NCBI GenBank assembly: GCA_038851035.1
Contig: JAWCLH010000017.1
Coordinates: 1 to 56,035, forward strand
Reading direction: 5' to 3'
Source: Thermoplasmata archaeon
GTDB taxonomy: Archaea; Thermoplasmatota; DTKX01; VGTL01
DNA: 56,035 nucleotides
Part shown: one piece after another, positions 16,562-25,593 of the stretch
Layout of the letters: each line of letters starts with the position of its first letter
Position numbering within the stretch: position 1 is the stretch's first letter
Position numbers and translations under genes: made by a program
The notes under the pieces: generated by a model
Told to the model about the DNA's origin: nothing
Databases searched by the model: none
What the model saw: only the letters and a program-made list of their open reading frames with translations

Positions 16562-19500
16562 TCACTCCTCCTCTCCCCGGGTGGTCCAGCGCTCCCCAAT
16601 TTTCTCCTCTTTTCTACGGCTCCGGAGAGCGACGAAACCTCCGGCGGCCAATCCAGCGGCAACGATACCAACAACCACTGCGGTGGTCAGCTCACCCCGG
16701 CCCGGTTCGGCGCCCGGGTTCTCAACCTTGAGGAAGAGCGTCAGCTCGGGCGAGTGGTCCGTCCCGTCGAATGCCCGGACGGTAATCCTGTGCCACCCGT
16801 TCTTCAGGCTGGTTGTGTCCCAGATGTACTCCCAGGAAGCAGTGCCCGTGGCGGGTCTCCAGGGACCGTCGTCAATCCTGAGCTCGACTAGCTGAATTGA
16901 GGAGCCGAGGCGGGAGGCGGTTCCCGCGATAGTGATTCTCCCCCTGACGGTGGTGGCGTTTAGGGGGAAGTCCACCGACACCGAGAATCCCCATTCCGGG
17001 TTGTGGACGGTGAAGTTTAGCGATGCGGTTTCCGAAAAGACCTCCCCGTCCGAGGCGCGGGCCTCGAGAATGTGAGGGCCGTTGCGGAGCGCTCTTGTGC
17101 TCACCGTGTGGCTCCAAACCACGCCCGCGGCCGTCGACCCCTGCGCGACGGAAGCCTCCTGCCACTCGCCCTCGTCGAGCCTGACCTGGACAGAGACCGC
17201 CGCGCCTTCGGGGTCCCTTGCCGTCCCTGAAAACTCCACCTCGCCCCTCAGGACACTGCCCTCCGCCGGGAAGTCAATGCTTACGCCCGGGGGCTCGTTC
17301 GCCCTGACGACGGTGATTTCCACGGAGGCCGAGGCGTTCCCGCCCCTGGAGTCGTCCACCCAGACGGTGATTCGGTGGCTCCCCTCGGCTAGGGAGCGGC
17401 TGAAGCGCGCCGAGGAGCTGAGGTGGCCGCTCAGGCTCGAGACCCAATAGAATGATAGCTCGTCACCGTCCTCGTCGTAGCTCGAGGAGGCGTCGAAGCG
17501 CACGCTCTCTCGTGTGGTGAATGTGGAGCCGTTCTGGGGCTGGGTGATGCGCGCCACCGGGGGTCTGTTGAAGGGCACGATTGTGATATTGACGGTCGCG
17601 GATACATTGTAGTCGGGGCCGTCGCTCAGCCACAGGGTCACCCGGTGCTCCCCGACGCTGAGCCTAGCGTAGAAGGCGGGCTCCGCGCCGAGGAATCCGT
17701 CCCTGCTCGAGACCCAGTAGAACATCAGCGGGTCGCCGTCGGGGTCGTGGCTCCTCGAGCCGTCGAAGAGAATCTCATCGGTGTCGTTGTGGAGCGACCC
17801 ATCGGCGGGGGAGTCGATGATGGGGACAGGCGCCCGGTTGGGCGCTAACACCGTTATCGGCACCGAGGCGCTCCCGGAGCGCCCCTTCGTGTCATTCGCG
17901 AAGAGGGTGACGAGGTGCCTGCCGGGCTGGAGCACCGCCCTCAGCCTCGGGCCGGAGCCCACCGCGCCCGAAATATTGGAGACCCACTCGAAGCGCAGGG
18001 TCTCGCCGAAGGAGGGTGTGCTGTTGGCGCCGTCGAAATATACGGAGGCGCCGGGCTCGAAGACGCTGTGCGCCTTCGGGGAGGATATGACGGCCTTCGG
18101 CACCGTCCTGCGCGCGATGGTGTACCTGGCCACAGCACCTGACTGGCCCACGAGGAGGGCGTGGGAACCGTCCGGCGCGAAGGAGACGTCGAGGAAGGAA
18201 ATGTCGGTCCCGGAGCGCGGGTGGATGAACCCGTAGCTGACGAAGAGCAGGAGCTTTCCGTATACGCCTCCGGCGAGCGCGTATCCGCTTCCGGGCATCC
18301 AGTCGATGCTGTAGAGAGTGTCCGTTGTGTCCGAGGGCAATTGCTGGACGGCGGTGTCGTTGACCCTCGCCACGACACCCTGCGTGCCAGCGACCATCGC
18401 CTCAGGGGAGGGGCCACCGCGCCAGGATATCGAGAAGAAGGCCGTGGCGGGCGTGCCCGCGCCCGTGAGCTTCGTGACGCAGAAGTCGAGCGGTGGGGGG
18501 AGGTGGCGCTCCTCGTATCTGGCGAGCGTGCCGCTGACGCCGCCGATGAGCGCGTAGGCGCCGTCAGGCTTCCAGGCGACGTCGAGATAGTTTACGCCGC
18601 CGACCTGCTTCAGGACAAAGTCACGTCCGTCGTAGGCGACGAGCTTCCCGAAGTCTCCGACGAGGAGTGCATACGAGCCGTCGGGCTTCCAGCTCACGCC
18701 CGTGTAGTTGACCGTGAGCCCGAGGCCCGTTTCCAGAAGCTCGATGACGGAAGAGGAGTGGTTGTACCTGAGCACGGTGCCGTCCCTGCCGCATATCAGG
18801 GCGTAGCCCCCCCCTGGGTGCCAGGCCACGGCGGCTAGCTCGGCCGAGACCGGGCTCTGGAGCTGCCGTAGTCCGCTTCCGTCGAGCCTGAGCACTCGCC
18901 CCGATGAGCCCACAATGAGAGCGCAGCTCCCGTCGGGCCTCCAAGCGGCGTCGCTGAAGTCGGACCTCATGGTCGAGGGAATCTCGACGAACTCCACGCC
19001 CGTGTACTCGGCCACAAGGCCTCTCGAGCCGACGAGGAGGGCGATGTCCACTCCCGGCTCCCAGACCACGCCCCTCAAAGCGAAAGTCAGGTTGCACTCA
19101 AGGGCATGGAGCCCAGATGAGTCGAGAAGGTAGGCCGAGGCGCCGTAGGTTGCGCCGTCCAGCCCTGCGATGAGAGCCGCCGTGCCGTCGCGCTTCCAGG
19201 CGGCCGTGTAAAATGTCTTTTGAGGTGCGGTGCCGAGCACCGAGAAGCCCGAGCCGTCGAAGCCCAGCACCGCGCCCCCCCCACCCGCGACGACCGCGTA
19301 GGAGCCGTCGGGTCTGAACGCGACAGCGTTAAGGCTCTGGGTGACGCCGGTGCTCAGGGGTGCGCAGGTGCTTCCGTTGAATTTGCAGGCGAAGCCGCCC
19401 GCGCCCGTTATCAGGGCAAAGTCGCGGCCCCACGCGACCGCCCTGAGATCAGCGCCCGTGCCGCTCTCAACACGTCTAACGGAAATCGTGTCGTAGACGA

Positions 19501-19969
19501 GGAGGGTCCCGCGGTCGCCGACTATCACGGCAAAGCTCCCATCGGGGCTCCACGCCGCTGCCCTCAGGGCCACGGAGGTCCCCGTCTCCAGACTCGCGAA
19601 CGACGAGCCGTCGAAGAGGAGAAGGGTCCCGGACGCGCCCGCGAGAAGGTACATTGGCCGGGAGGGGTGGGCCGCAATCGCGTGAAGGTCCTCGTCCGTC
19701 CCCGTCGAGAGCGCGCTGAACGATGGAGGCTGGGCGACGCTGAGGAGGAGTGCAGTCCCCCCCTGACCTGCGATCAGCGCCCTGCTCTCGCCCTCTCTCC
19801 AGGCGACCGCGTTGAGGGTGCTGCCGGTCGGGATGGGGTTAAGCCAGACTAGGCTGTCCTCCTCCGCCCTGCCCAACTCGCCGGAGAGGGGCTCTCCGGG
19901 ACCGGCTCCCGTCGGGGCGGCTCCGGAGAGGAAGAGCGAGACAACAATGAATAGCTCCCGGGCCCTCAT
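16562..19969 (-). CDS. Secreted propeller/Ig-like surface protein with C-terminal anchor
   Basis: The 1135-residue protein starts at ATG 19969, chosen over 19987 because GGAGTGA lies 7 bases upstream. The signal peptide is MRARELFIVVSLFLSG. About twelve repeats of roughly 42 residues follow (about 45-600) with the core AVAWRPDGSYALIVG, a beta-propeller of Ycf48/BNR-like type. Three cadherin/PKD-like domains follow (FDGSRSHDPDGDPLMFYWVSS type), then two Ig-like domains, a single membrane helix (VVVGIVAAGLAAGGFVAL) and a basic tail. It probably sits on the outside of the cell membrane. The ligand is unknown. It converges with the ThiI-like gene. Confidence 0.88.
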   Translation of the reverse strand: MRARELFIVVSLFLSGAAPTGAGPGEPLSGELGRAEEDSLVWLNPIPTGSTLNAVAWREGESRALIAGQGGTALLLSVAQPPSFSALSTGTDEDLHAIAAHPSRPMYLLAGASGTLLLFDGSSFASLETGTSVALRAAAWSPDGSFAVIVGDRGTLLVYDTISVRRVESGTGADLRAVAWGRDFALITGAGGFACKFNGSTCAPLSTGVTQSLNAVAFRPDGSYAVVAGGGGAVLGFDGSGFSVLGTAPQKTFYTAAWKRDGTAALIAGLDGATYGASAYLLDSSGLHALECNLTFALRGVVWEPGVDIALLVGSRGLVAEYTGVEFVEIPSTMRSDFSDAAWRPDGSCALIVGSSGRVLRLDGSGLRQLQSPVSAELAAVAWHPGGGYALICGRDGTVLRYNHSSSVIELLETGLGLTVNYTGVSWKPDGSYALLVGDFGKLVAYDGRDFVLKQVGGVNYLDVAWKPDGAYALIGGVSGTLARYEERHLPPPLDFCVTKLTGAGTPATAFFSISWRGGPSPEAMVAGTQGVVARVNDTAVQQLPSDTTDTLYSIDWMPGSGYALAGGVYGKLLLFVSYGFIHPRSGTDISFLDVSFAPDGSHALLVGQSGAVARYTIARRTVPKAVISSPKAHSVFEPGASVYFDGANSTPSFGETLRFEWVSNISGAVGSGPRLRAVLQPGRHLVTLFANDTKGRSGSASVPITVLAPNRAPVPIIDSPADGSLHNDTDEILFDGSRSHDPDGDPLMFYWVSSRDGFLGAEPAFYARLSVGEHRVTLWLSDGPDYNVSATVNITIVPFNRPPVARITQPQNGSTFTTRESVRFDASSSYDEDGDELSFYWVSSLSGHLSSSARFSRSLAEGSHRITVWVDDSRGGNASASVEITVVRANEPPGVSIDFPAEGSVLRGEVEFSGTARDPEGAAVSVQVRLDEGEWQEASVAQGSTAAGVVWSHTVSTRALRNGPHILEARASDGEVFSETASLNFTVHNPEWGFSVSVDFPLNATTVRGRITIAGTASRLGSSIQLVELRIDDGPWRPATGTASWEYIWDTTSLKNGWHRITVRAFDGTDHSPELTLFLKVENPGAEPGRGELTTAVVVGIVAAGLAAGGFVALRSRRKEEKIGERWTTRGEEE

Positions 19970-20053
19970 GAATTCACTCCTGTGCATAGAATTCCTCGGG
20001 CCGATAATAAGGTATTGGTGCAGTGGCCGTATAGAAACCCTCCGAAAAATGTA

Positions 20054-20104
20054 ACAACGGGCCCCCCTATATAGTTATAGCACAACACACAGGAGGGCCG
20101 TTGT
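20054..20104 (+). promoter_or_regulatory. Transposase promoter enclosed by a hairpin that covers the ribosome binding site
   Basis: ACAACGGGCCCCCCT (20054-20068) pairs with AGGAGGGCCGTTGT (20091-20104), with one bulge and one mismatch. The loop contains a TATA box (TATATAGTTATAG, 20068-20080). Transcripts from that TATA would begin near 20100 and lack the hairpin, whereas read-through RNA would fold and hide the AGGAGG ribosome binding site. Confidence 0.45.
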
Positions 20105-20105
20105 C

Positions 20106-21044
20106 ATGTCCCAAAAGCTCTCAAGGCTGATAAAGTTTGTCCGACAGGTTAATAGGGCCGTTTCAAGGAGCCGTATGCCCCTCCAAAACAGCAAATTCTC
20201 AAACCACATCTACAACAACCATATCCTGACAGCCCTGGCGGCGCTTAGAGAATATCTCCAATTGAGCTATGAAAGGTTCGCGGACTGGCTCCTGACGGCT
20301 GGGAGCGAATTGCGCTCTGCGCTCAGACTTCCAGAAAACAGAACACTCCATTTCACGACAGTAAACAAGTTCACTCTCAGGAGCAAACTGCCCCAGCTCA
20401 AGAGCATCCTCCGGTCTTTCGCCTCTCTCTGCAAATTGAAAAACCTCCACATAGCCATTGATTCCACCGGCTACAGCCTAAGGCGGGCCAGCCATTATTA
20501 TATCCTCACCTTTTCCCGCACCTCTCACGATAGTAAAAGGCGCACAAACGATAAGCGGCCATTGAGGAGGTATCTCAAGTCCACCTTCAGCATAGACCAT
20601 CGCAAGCAATTGGTCATCGCTATTAAGATTCGCCGAGGGCCAGCAAATGATAGTCGTGATTTCGAACCTGTTCTGAACGACTCGGCATCAGGTCCGCAGC
20701 GCGTTGTTTCGACGGTCGCAGATAAGGGATATGACGCAGAATCACATCATTTCTTCTGTCGAGAGACTATCGGCGCAGAGTGCATAATTCCTCTATGACG
20801 GTCGAAGCACAGGGATGATGAGGTTCATGGGCGGTATCGTCGTATGCTTATGAAGAATTTTCCAAAAGAGAAATACAATCGGCGGGCGATTATTGAGACA
20901 GTATTCTCCGTCATGAAACGTCTCATGGGTGATGAAATTGAGGCAAGGAAAACGATCGCTCAAAACAGACAATTATTCTTCCGTGGAATAGCTTACAATG
21001 CGCACAGAATGATGGTAATTTTTTTAGTATTTAAGGATTTCTAG
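20106..21044 (+). pseudogene. DDE transposase interrupted by one in-frame TGA
   Basis: One frame of 313 codons spans 20106-21044 and is broken only by TGA at 20796-20798 (codon 231). The catalytic triad is visible on both sides: D119 (IDSTG), D206 (ADKGYD) and E264 (IIETVFSVMKR). The context IIPL-stop-RSKHRDDEVHG fits a CGA to TGA change of an arginine in the usual IPxR region. The fold is that of IS4/IS5-superfamily transposases. The N-terminal piece of 230 residues lacks the last catalytic Glu, so the copy should be inactive unless the TGA is read through. Confidence 0.85.
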
Positions 21045-21116
21045 GCAGCCTATTACTCGGGTTCTAATATTAATACCTGCAGTTCCTTTGGAAACAGTAA
21101 TCCGATTAGTCGGCCC

Positions 21117-21610
21117 TTAGAGCATGCCCACCCTAATTGACCACTGCAATCGCATTTTATGAGAATTCGCCATGAAAATTTTCGAGCGGCTCAGCCCTTG
21201 AGCTAGTCCCCTGCTCTGGACGGAACAGGAGAACCGGCTACAAACGTTTTTTCGGGGGCCCGAGTGCGCCCGGAGCCGCCTCCAGTTTCGGAACGAGCTA
21301 TCCGATTCTCCGCGCAAGCGGCAGCCTTGTCCTTTATGAGAGGGCTTTCCGGAATCCGCCCATATTCCGGGAACAACGATCTCCATTTTGGAGAATTGTC
21401 CGGGATGGCCGGGAAATACATCATTGAATGAGGAGTGGAGGCCGACGACCCTGAGCTCGTGGGGTGTGTCCTCGATACGCATCTTCCTGCCCGACGCGAA
21501 CGCAGTGCCCAGATAATCCCCCGGTCGCTCTCCCGGGCCCTAGGTCATTTCGGGAAACGAGCTCTCCGCCAACCTGGATCGATAAGCTTATTTAGAACTC
21601 CGCCAACCCC
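21117..21610. other. 494-base region without a confident gene, right of the insertion sequence
   Basis: Neither strand holds a convincing complete gene. On the minus strand, about 21380-21530, a frame reads DYLGTAFASGRKMRIEDTP and then HELRVVGLHSSFND, which looks protein-like before it degenerates. It could be a remnant of a gene broken near the insertion sequence, but I cannot name the family. The part next to 21600 is C-rich and belongs to the end of the VWA gene region. Confidence 0.3.
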
Positions 21611-23752
21611 TCACCCCCCCGCCCCCGCGGCCGCGGCGCGCCGCGCCCTGCCCCCCGCCCTCACGCCCTCCCCGGAGACCTCAGAGTAGTCGGCGAGCAT
21701 GTCCGCCGCCAGCCTCCTCGGGTCGGTGGTGATCAACCTCCCGCCCGCGGCCGCTGTGACCCTCTCGGCGGCCTCGACGAATATTCTCTCCTTCGGCTCG
21801 AGCAGGACGTGGACGAGGCGCGTGTTCCTGAGCCTCCTGAGCTCCGAGGCCTGCGAGAGCGCGTAGGCGAGGCTCCTCTCATAGTCCCCCGCCACCGCCC
21901 TCCCGCCCTCAGTGTAGGCCTCAGGGTAGCCGTCGGTGATCAGGTAGAGAATCTTCAGGTCCGCGCGAGCTGGCGCGAGCAGCTCCCTCGCCACCCTGAT
22001 GGCCTCGCCCGTGTTCGTGAACCCGCCTGGCCGGCTCTCCCAGACCTGAACCAGGTCCATCGGCCTGACCTCGGTGTCGAACCCGATCAAGTCGACGACG
22101 TTCCTCCGGTCTCTCCTCTTCACCGCCTTGTACAGCGCCAGCACCGCCCTCTTCGCCGCCTGAATTCTCCCGTTCTCCTCCATCGAGCTGCTCTTGTCGA
22201 AGGCTAGAACGACGTGCAGGCTCGCCCCCGAGAGCTCCCGGTTCACCCTGACGTCCTCCTCGCTCAGGGTCCGGCTCCGGGGATGCCTGAGGCGCGCCTC
22301 CACAAGGCTCTCGACGATGTCCATTCTGGAGACCTCGTCCAGCGTCCTCAGCCTGTCCCTCTCGTAGGTCCCGAGCTGGAGCGGGGCCCGCCCGAGCGCG
22401 AGCGAGTACCTCTGGGGCAGGTTGCGCAGCTCGGCCGCGAGCGCGATGTCGGCGAATCTGTCGATCAGCCTCGCCGTGACCCTGAGCTCCCCGGTCCTCC
22501 CGTCCCTCGAGAGAAGTCCCGACCTCTCCAGCCCCTCGGCGAGCCTCTCGCGGACCATCCTCTCGGGCTCCTCGGAGGCGCGCCTGCCCATCTCCCGGAG
22601 AAGCCTCTCCCTCTCGCTCGTCGCTTCCTCCTCCCTCCTCCGGTACTCGCCCTCGAGCTCGAGCCTCCTCCTCCTGAGCTCCTCCGCCCTCCTCTCGAGC
22701 TCCCTCGCCTCCTCCTCGGCCTCGCGCCTCCTGCGCGAGAGGAGCTCCTCGAGCCTCATCCTGAAGGCCTCCCTCGCCAGCCTCCCGAACGCGCGCAGGC
22801 TGAGCCTGCGGGCGAGCCTCATCCTGAGCCTCGCGAGAGGGCCGGCCTCCTTCGCCAGGCGGGCCTCGACACCCCTCCTCAGCTCAGGACTGGTCAGCAG
22901 CGCGCCTTCGAACCTCGCCTCCAGGCCCTCGAGGGTCCCGGCGAGACTGGGGAGCTCGACGAGGAGGGACGGCGCGCGGGTCCCCCGCCCCCGCTCCCTC
23001 CTGACCCCAAGCCTCATTAGGAGCCAGCGCCAGAACCGGCGGATCGCGCTCGCGACGGCCGCGAGGAAGGCCCTGACGGCGCGCGCAAGCCTCCGCCAGC
23101 GCGTCTCAGGCTCCGGCGGGGCGGGCGGCGCGCTCGCGATCGCCTTCACCAGCGGGTCCGCGTAGAGGGCCCTCTCAAGGAGCTCGCCGAGCTCCTCCCG
23201 GAGCCTCCTGCGCCTCTCCTCCGCCTCCTCCTCCTCTTTTGAAATTTCGCGGGCTCGCTCCTCCAGTTTGCTCCTCTCCGCTGCGAGCCTCTCGCCCGCC
23301 CTGCGCTCCGCCTCCTCCCTGACCCTCTCCGCCTGCCTCTCTAGTAGGGAGCGGAAGCGCCTCACCGCCGCCGCGATTGATGATTCCTCCGCCGCTTTTT
23401 CTCTCACGAAGCGGTCCAGCGCCCCCGGGCCCTCCTCGAAGATTCTCTTCACCAGCTCGGCCCTCTCGGCGTCCGTGAGCTCGAGCTCCATGGCCGAGAG
23501 CTCGGCGAGGGCCCCGCAGTCGGGGAGCGATAGTCCCCCTCCCGTCAGAATCTTTCCCTCCATTCCCCTTCCAATGCCCTTCGCCCCGCCCCCTCCATCG
23601 CTACCTCCGCCGCCCCCTCCACCGCCCCTTTCCACCACCGCTCCCTCTTCGCTTTCCACTCCGCCAACCCCAATAGCTTCGTCGCCATTCCCCCCTCCAG
23701 TTCCCCTCCTGATAACTCCACCGCTTTCGCCTCCGGCCCCCTCACCGCCCAT
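21611..23752 (-). CDS. VWA-domain protein, partner of the MoxR ATPase
   Basis: The product is about 713 residues long. The N-terminal 65 residues are Gly-rich and probably disordered. A long Glu/Arg-rich coiled-coil region follows, interrupted near the middle by a hydrophobic/basic stretch (AFLAAVASAIRRFWRWLLM). The C-terminal 190 residues or so form a von Willebrand A domain with a MIDAS motif DKSSSM (DxSxS), a TNTGEAI threonine loop and LITDGYPE. The start at 23752 follows GAGGGGAGG and avoids a 70-base overlap with the upstream gene; a longer start at 23878 is possible. MoxR-VWA pairs act in metal insertion or complex assembly. The target is unknown here. Confidence 0.85.
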   Translation of the reverse strand: MGGEGAGGESGGVIRRGTGGGNGDEAIGVGGVESEEGAVVERGGGGGGGGSDGGGGAKGIGRGMEGKILTGGGLSLPDCGALAELSAMELELTDAERAELVKRIFEEGPGALDRFVREKAAEESSIAAAVRRFRSLLERQAERVREEAERRAGERLAAERSKLEERAREISKEEEEAEERRRRLREELGELLERALYADPLVKAIASAPPAPPEPETRWRRLARAVRAFLAAVASAIRRFWRWLLMRLGVRRERGRGTRAPSLLVELPSLAGTLEGLEARFEGALLTSPELRRGVEARLAKEAGPLARLRMRLARRLSLRAFGRLAREAFRMRLEELLSRRRREAEEEARELERRAEELRRRRLELEGEYRRREEEATSERERLLREMGRRASEEPERMVRERLAEGLERSGLLSRDGRTGELRVTARLIDRFADIALAAELRNLPQRYSLALGRAPLQLGTYERDRLRTLDEVSRMDIVESLVEARLRHPRSRTLSEEDVRVNRELSGASLHVVLAFDKSSSMEENGRIQAAKRAVLALYKAVKRRDRRNVVDLIGFDTEVRPMDLVQVWESRPGGFTNTGEAIRVARELLAPARADLKILYLITDGYPEAYTEGGRAVAGDYERSLAYALSQASELRRLRNTRLVHVLLEPKERIFVEAAERVTAAAGGRLITTDPRRLAADMLADYSEVSGEGVRAGGRARRAAAAGAGG

Positions 23753-23807
23753 CCTCCCCTCACACCAGACCCCATCACCGCTCCTGACGCTCCGGTTACC
23801 CGAGGCC

Positions 23808-25388
23808 CTACCTCTTCTCCTCGCACTCGAAGACGTCCAGCTCCTTGAGGAGCCCGAAGGCCTCGAGCGCGGTTTCAACGTCCCCTAGCCCTCCCCTAAA
23901 GCGCTCCCTCGATAGGGCGTAAGAGGCGAAGCGCTGGAACTTCGCCAGCCTCGCGGCCCCCGACGGCCCGGCCCTGAGCGCCTGCGAGCACTCCTCCAGA
24001 ACCCTCTTGGCTTCGCTCTTGTCCCCCTTCAGAACTTCATTGTAGAAGGTGCACCAGTACTCGAGCCCGGCCCTGTGCAGCGCCACGCCGAACTCCTTTC
24101 TCAGGAACTCCTGTACCGTTTTCTCGTCCTGCGCGTAGGAGTCACCGCCCCGTGCGCGGATGTGGCCCAGCATGGCGTCGAGCGCGCCCCTCTTGAAGTG
24201 CTCGAGGGAGACGGCGCGGCCAGGCGCGGCGGCCCACGCGGAATTCCGGGCCCCTCCCCTGCCACCACCATTGCGGGCGCCAGCTCCGCTCCCCCCGGCC
24301 CCAGAAGTATCGGGGGCCGTGTCGCGGCCGATGTCGAGGGCCGCGTAGGCCTCCGAGCGCAGCGCGATGTCGATCATGGTGCGGTTGCTCCCGACCTCGG
24401 ATAGCTCGTATATCTCGCCCGCGCTCCTCCGCCATTCCTCGACGAGATAGACCCCGGCCTCGAGGAAGACCTCTGGGAAGAGGACGCGCGCGGGTCTGGC
24501 CCCGAGCGCCATATTGACTATCAGCCTGTTCTTCAGGTGGCTCCGGTTGAAGCCGACATAGACGTTTGCCAGACGGTCGCTCAGGGGCTCGGTGATGTTG
24601 TCCAGATCCCCCAGATTCGATGTGCAGACCGCGACGAAGGCCGCCGGGAATGTCTCGCGGGACTTCGCGGGCGACACCGTCCCCTCCTGAAGCGCCTGCA
24701 GGAGGACGTTCTGGGTCCCGACGGGGAGCTTGCCGATCTCATCGGCGATGAGGAGCCCGCGGTTCGCCTGCAGGAGCTTCCCCGGCTCCAGAACGAGCGG
24801 GCTCATCGGGTCGCCGAGCTGCTCGAGCCTGTGCAGGTTGACCGAGCCCGTCAGGTTGTCCGGGAAGACCTCCGACGAGCCCTGTATGCGCGCCATCCCG
24901 TGCCCCTCCCTGAGCGTCCCCTCGGCCACGGGCACCGCAGCGGGGTCCACCTCTGAGGCCTTAAAGTCGCGTAGCTCGCCGTGCCTGACGCCTCCGTACT
25001 TCATCCTGCAGAATGGGCAGGGGGGCGCGAGGCGCGAGAAAGCCTCGTCGACAAGGCTGAAGGGGTCGTCCTGGACGGGGCAGTCGGCGACGGCCCAGAC
25101 CTTCTTTGGGAAGAGGGCCCAGACGTCGCGGGCGAGACTGGTCTTCCCTGAGCCCGGCGGCCCGAAGAGAATCACGTGGCTCCCGGCGACCAGCGCGGAC
25201 GTGAGGCTCTCGAGCGTCTCGAGCGGGAGAATCGTCGTCGGGTAGAGGGACTGGAGCGCCTCCTCGTCGCTCAGGCCGCGGGCGCGGAGTTCATCAAGCA
25301 TCCCCAAAATTCTTTCCCTGAGCCTCTCGAAAGGCGTCGCGGGCCTTGCGCCCGAGGCGAGCAGTTCGCGCGCGGTTGTGGCGGCCAT
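23808..25388 (-). CDS. MoxR-type AAA+ ATPase with inserted cysteine motif
   Basis: The 526-residue AAA+ protein has a Walker A motif GPPGSGKTS (76-84) and a Walker B motif LLIADEIGKL (212-221). Sensor-like CTSN and arginine-finger-like PLSDRL motifs follow, as in MoxR and magnesium-chelatase I proteins. Between the Walker motifs lie C103 and CPFC (C124, C127), a possible zinc site not usual for MoxR. A Gly/Ala-rich linker (about 370-400) separates a helical C-terminal domain. The start ATG at 25388 follows a TATA box at 25422-25430. The VWA gene follows 56 bases downstream, a standard MoxR-VWA operon. Confidence 0.88.
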   Translation of the reverse strand: MAATTARELLASGARPATPFERLRERILGMLDELRARGLSDEEALQSLYPTTILPLETLESLTSALVAGSHVILFGPPGSGKTSLARDVWALFPKKVWAVADCPVQDDPFSLVDEAFSRLAPPCPFCRMKYGGVRHGELRDFKASEVDPAAVPVAEGTLREGHGMARIQGSSEVFPDNLTGSVNLHRLEQLGDPMSPLVLEPGKLLQANRGLLIADEIGKLPVGTQNVLLQALQEGTVSPAKSRETFPAAFVAVCTSNLGDLDNITEPLSDRLANVYVGFNRSHLKNRLIVNMALGARPARVLFPEVFLEAGVYLVEEWRRSAGEIYELSEVGSNRTMIDIALRSEAYAALDIGRDTAPDTSGAGGSGAGARNGGGRGGARNSAWAAAPGRAVSLEHFKRGALDAMLGHIRARGGDSYAQDEKTVQEFLRKEFGVALHRAGLEYWCTFYNEVLKGDKSEAKRVLEECSQALRAGPSGAARLAKFQRFASYALSRERFRGGLGDVETALEAFGLLKELDVFECEEKR

Positions 25389-25421
25389 GACAGTCCCTCA
25401 TCGAGGGAAGGGCTTACGGGC

Positions 25422-25430
25422 ATTTAAAGG
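25422..25430 (-). promoter_or_regulatory. TATA box of the MoxR-VWA operon
   Basis: CCTTTAAAT on the minus strand lies about 37 bases before the ATG at 25388 and predicts a nearly leaderless transcript. The rest of 25389-25593 holds a GTCAGC/GCTGAC hairpin (25531-25548) and no gene I can support. Confidence 0.45.
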
Positions 25431-25593
25431 TTGTATTTTTCGGGGCCGGAGTTCTGTCCCCGGCGCCACGTCCTTCGGAGGCGATGCGGGGCCGGCCGGT
25501 GCGCGCTCCAGAATTCAGCTGAGCTCCAGCACGTCAGCTCCTGTGCTGACTTTCACTTTCTCATGAAATCTCGCGGGGGGAGTGGCCCCGCGG

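Larger units (their letters stand above)
19998..21116. mobile_element. Insertion sequence with DDE transposase (IS5-like), ends tentative
   Basis: An element of about 1.1 kb surrounds one transposase gene. The best terminal inverted repeats I can find are GGGCCGATAATAAGG.. at 19998 and, on the other strand, GGGCCGACTAATCGG.. ending at 21116, with about 18 of 23 bases alike. No clear target duplication is visible, so the ends are uncertain. Its GC content is clearly lower than that of its neighbours. It separates the surface-protein gene at 19969 from the MoxR/VWA pair. Confidence 0.5.

Noticed and set aside
20019-21082. Alternative insertion-sequence ends at TGCAG..TATAGAAACCC and TGCAG..TATTAGAACCC
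   Set aside because: The match needs several gaps; the GGGCCGA-type ends at 19998 and 21116 agree better, though neither pair has a clear target duplication.
21117-21533. Minus-strand open frame next to the insertion sequence with a protein-like stretch (GRKMRIEDTPHELRVVGLHS)
   Set aside because: Only about 40 residues look natural, a stop lies upstream, the rest is low-quality sequence, and I recognise no family, so it is mentioned only as a possible remnant.
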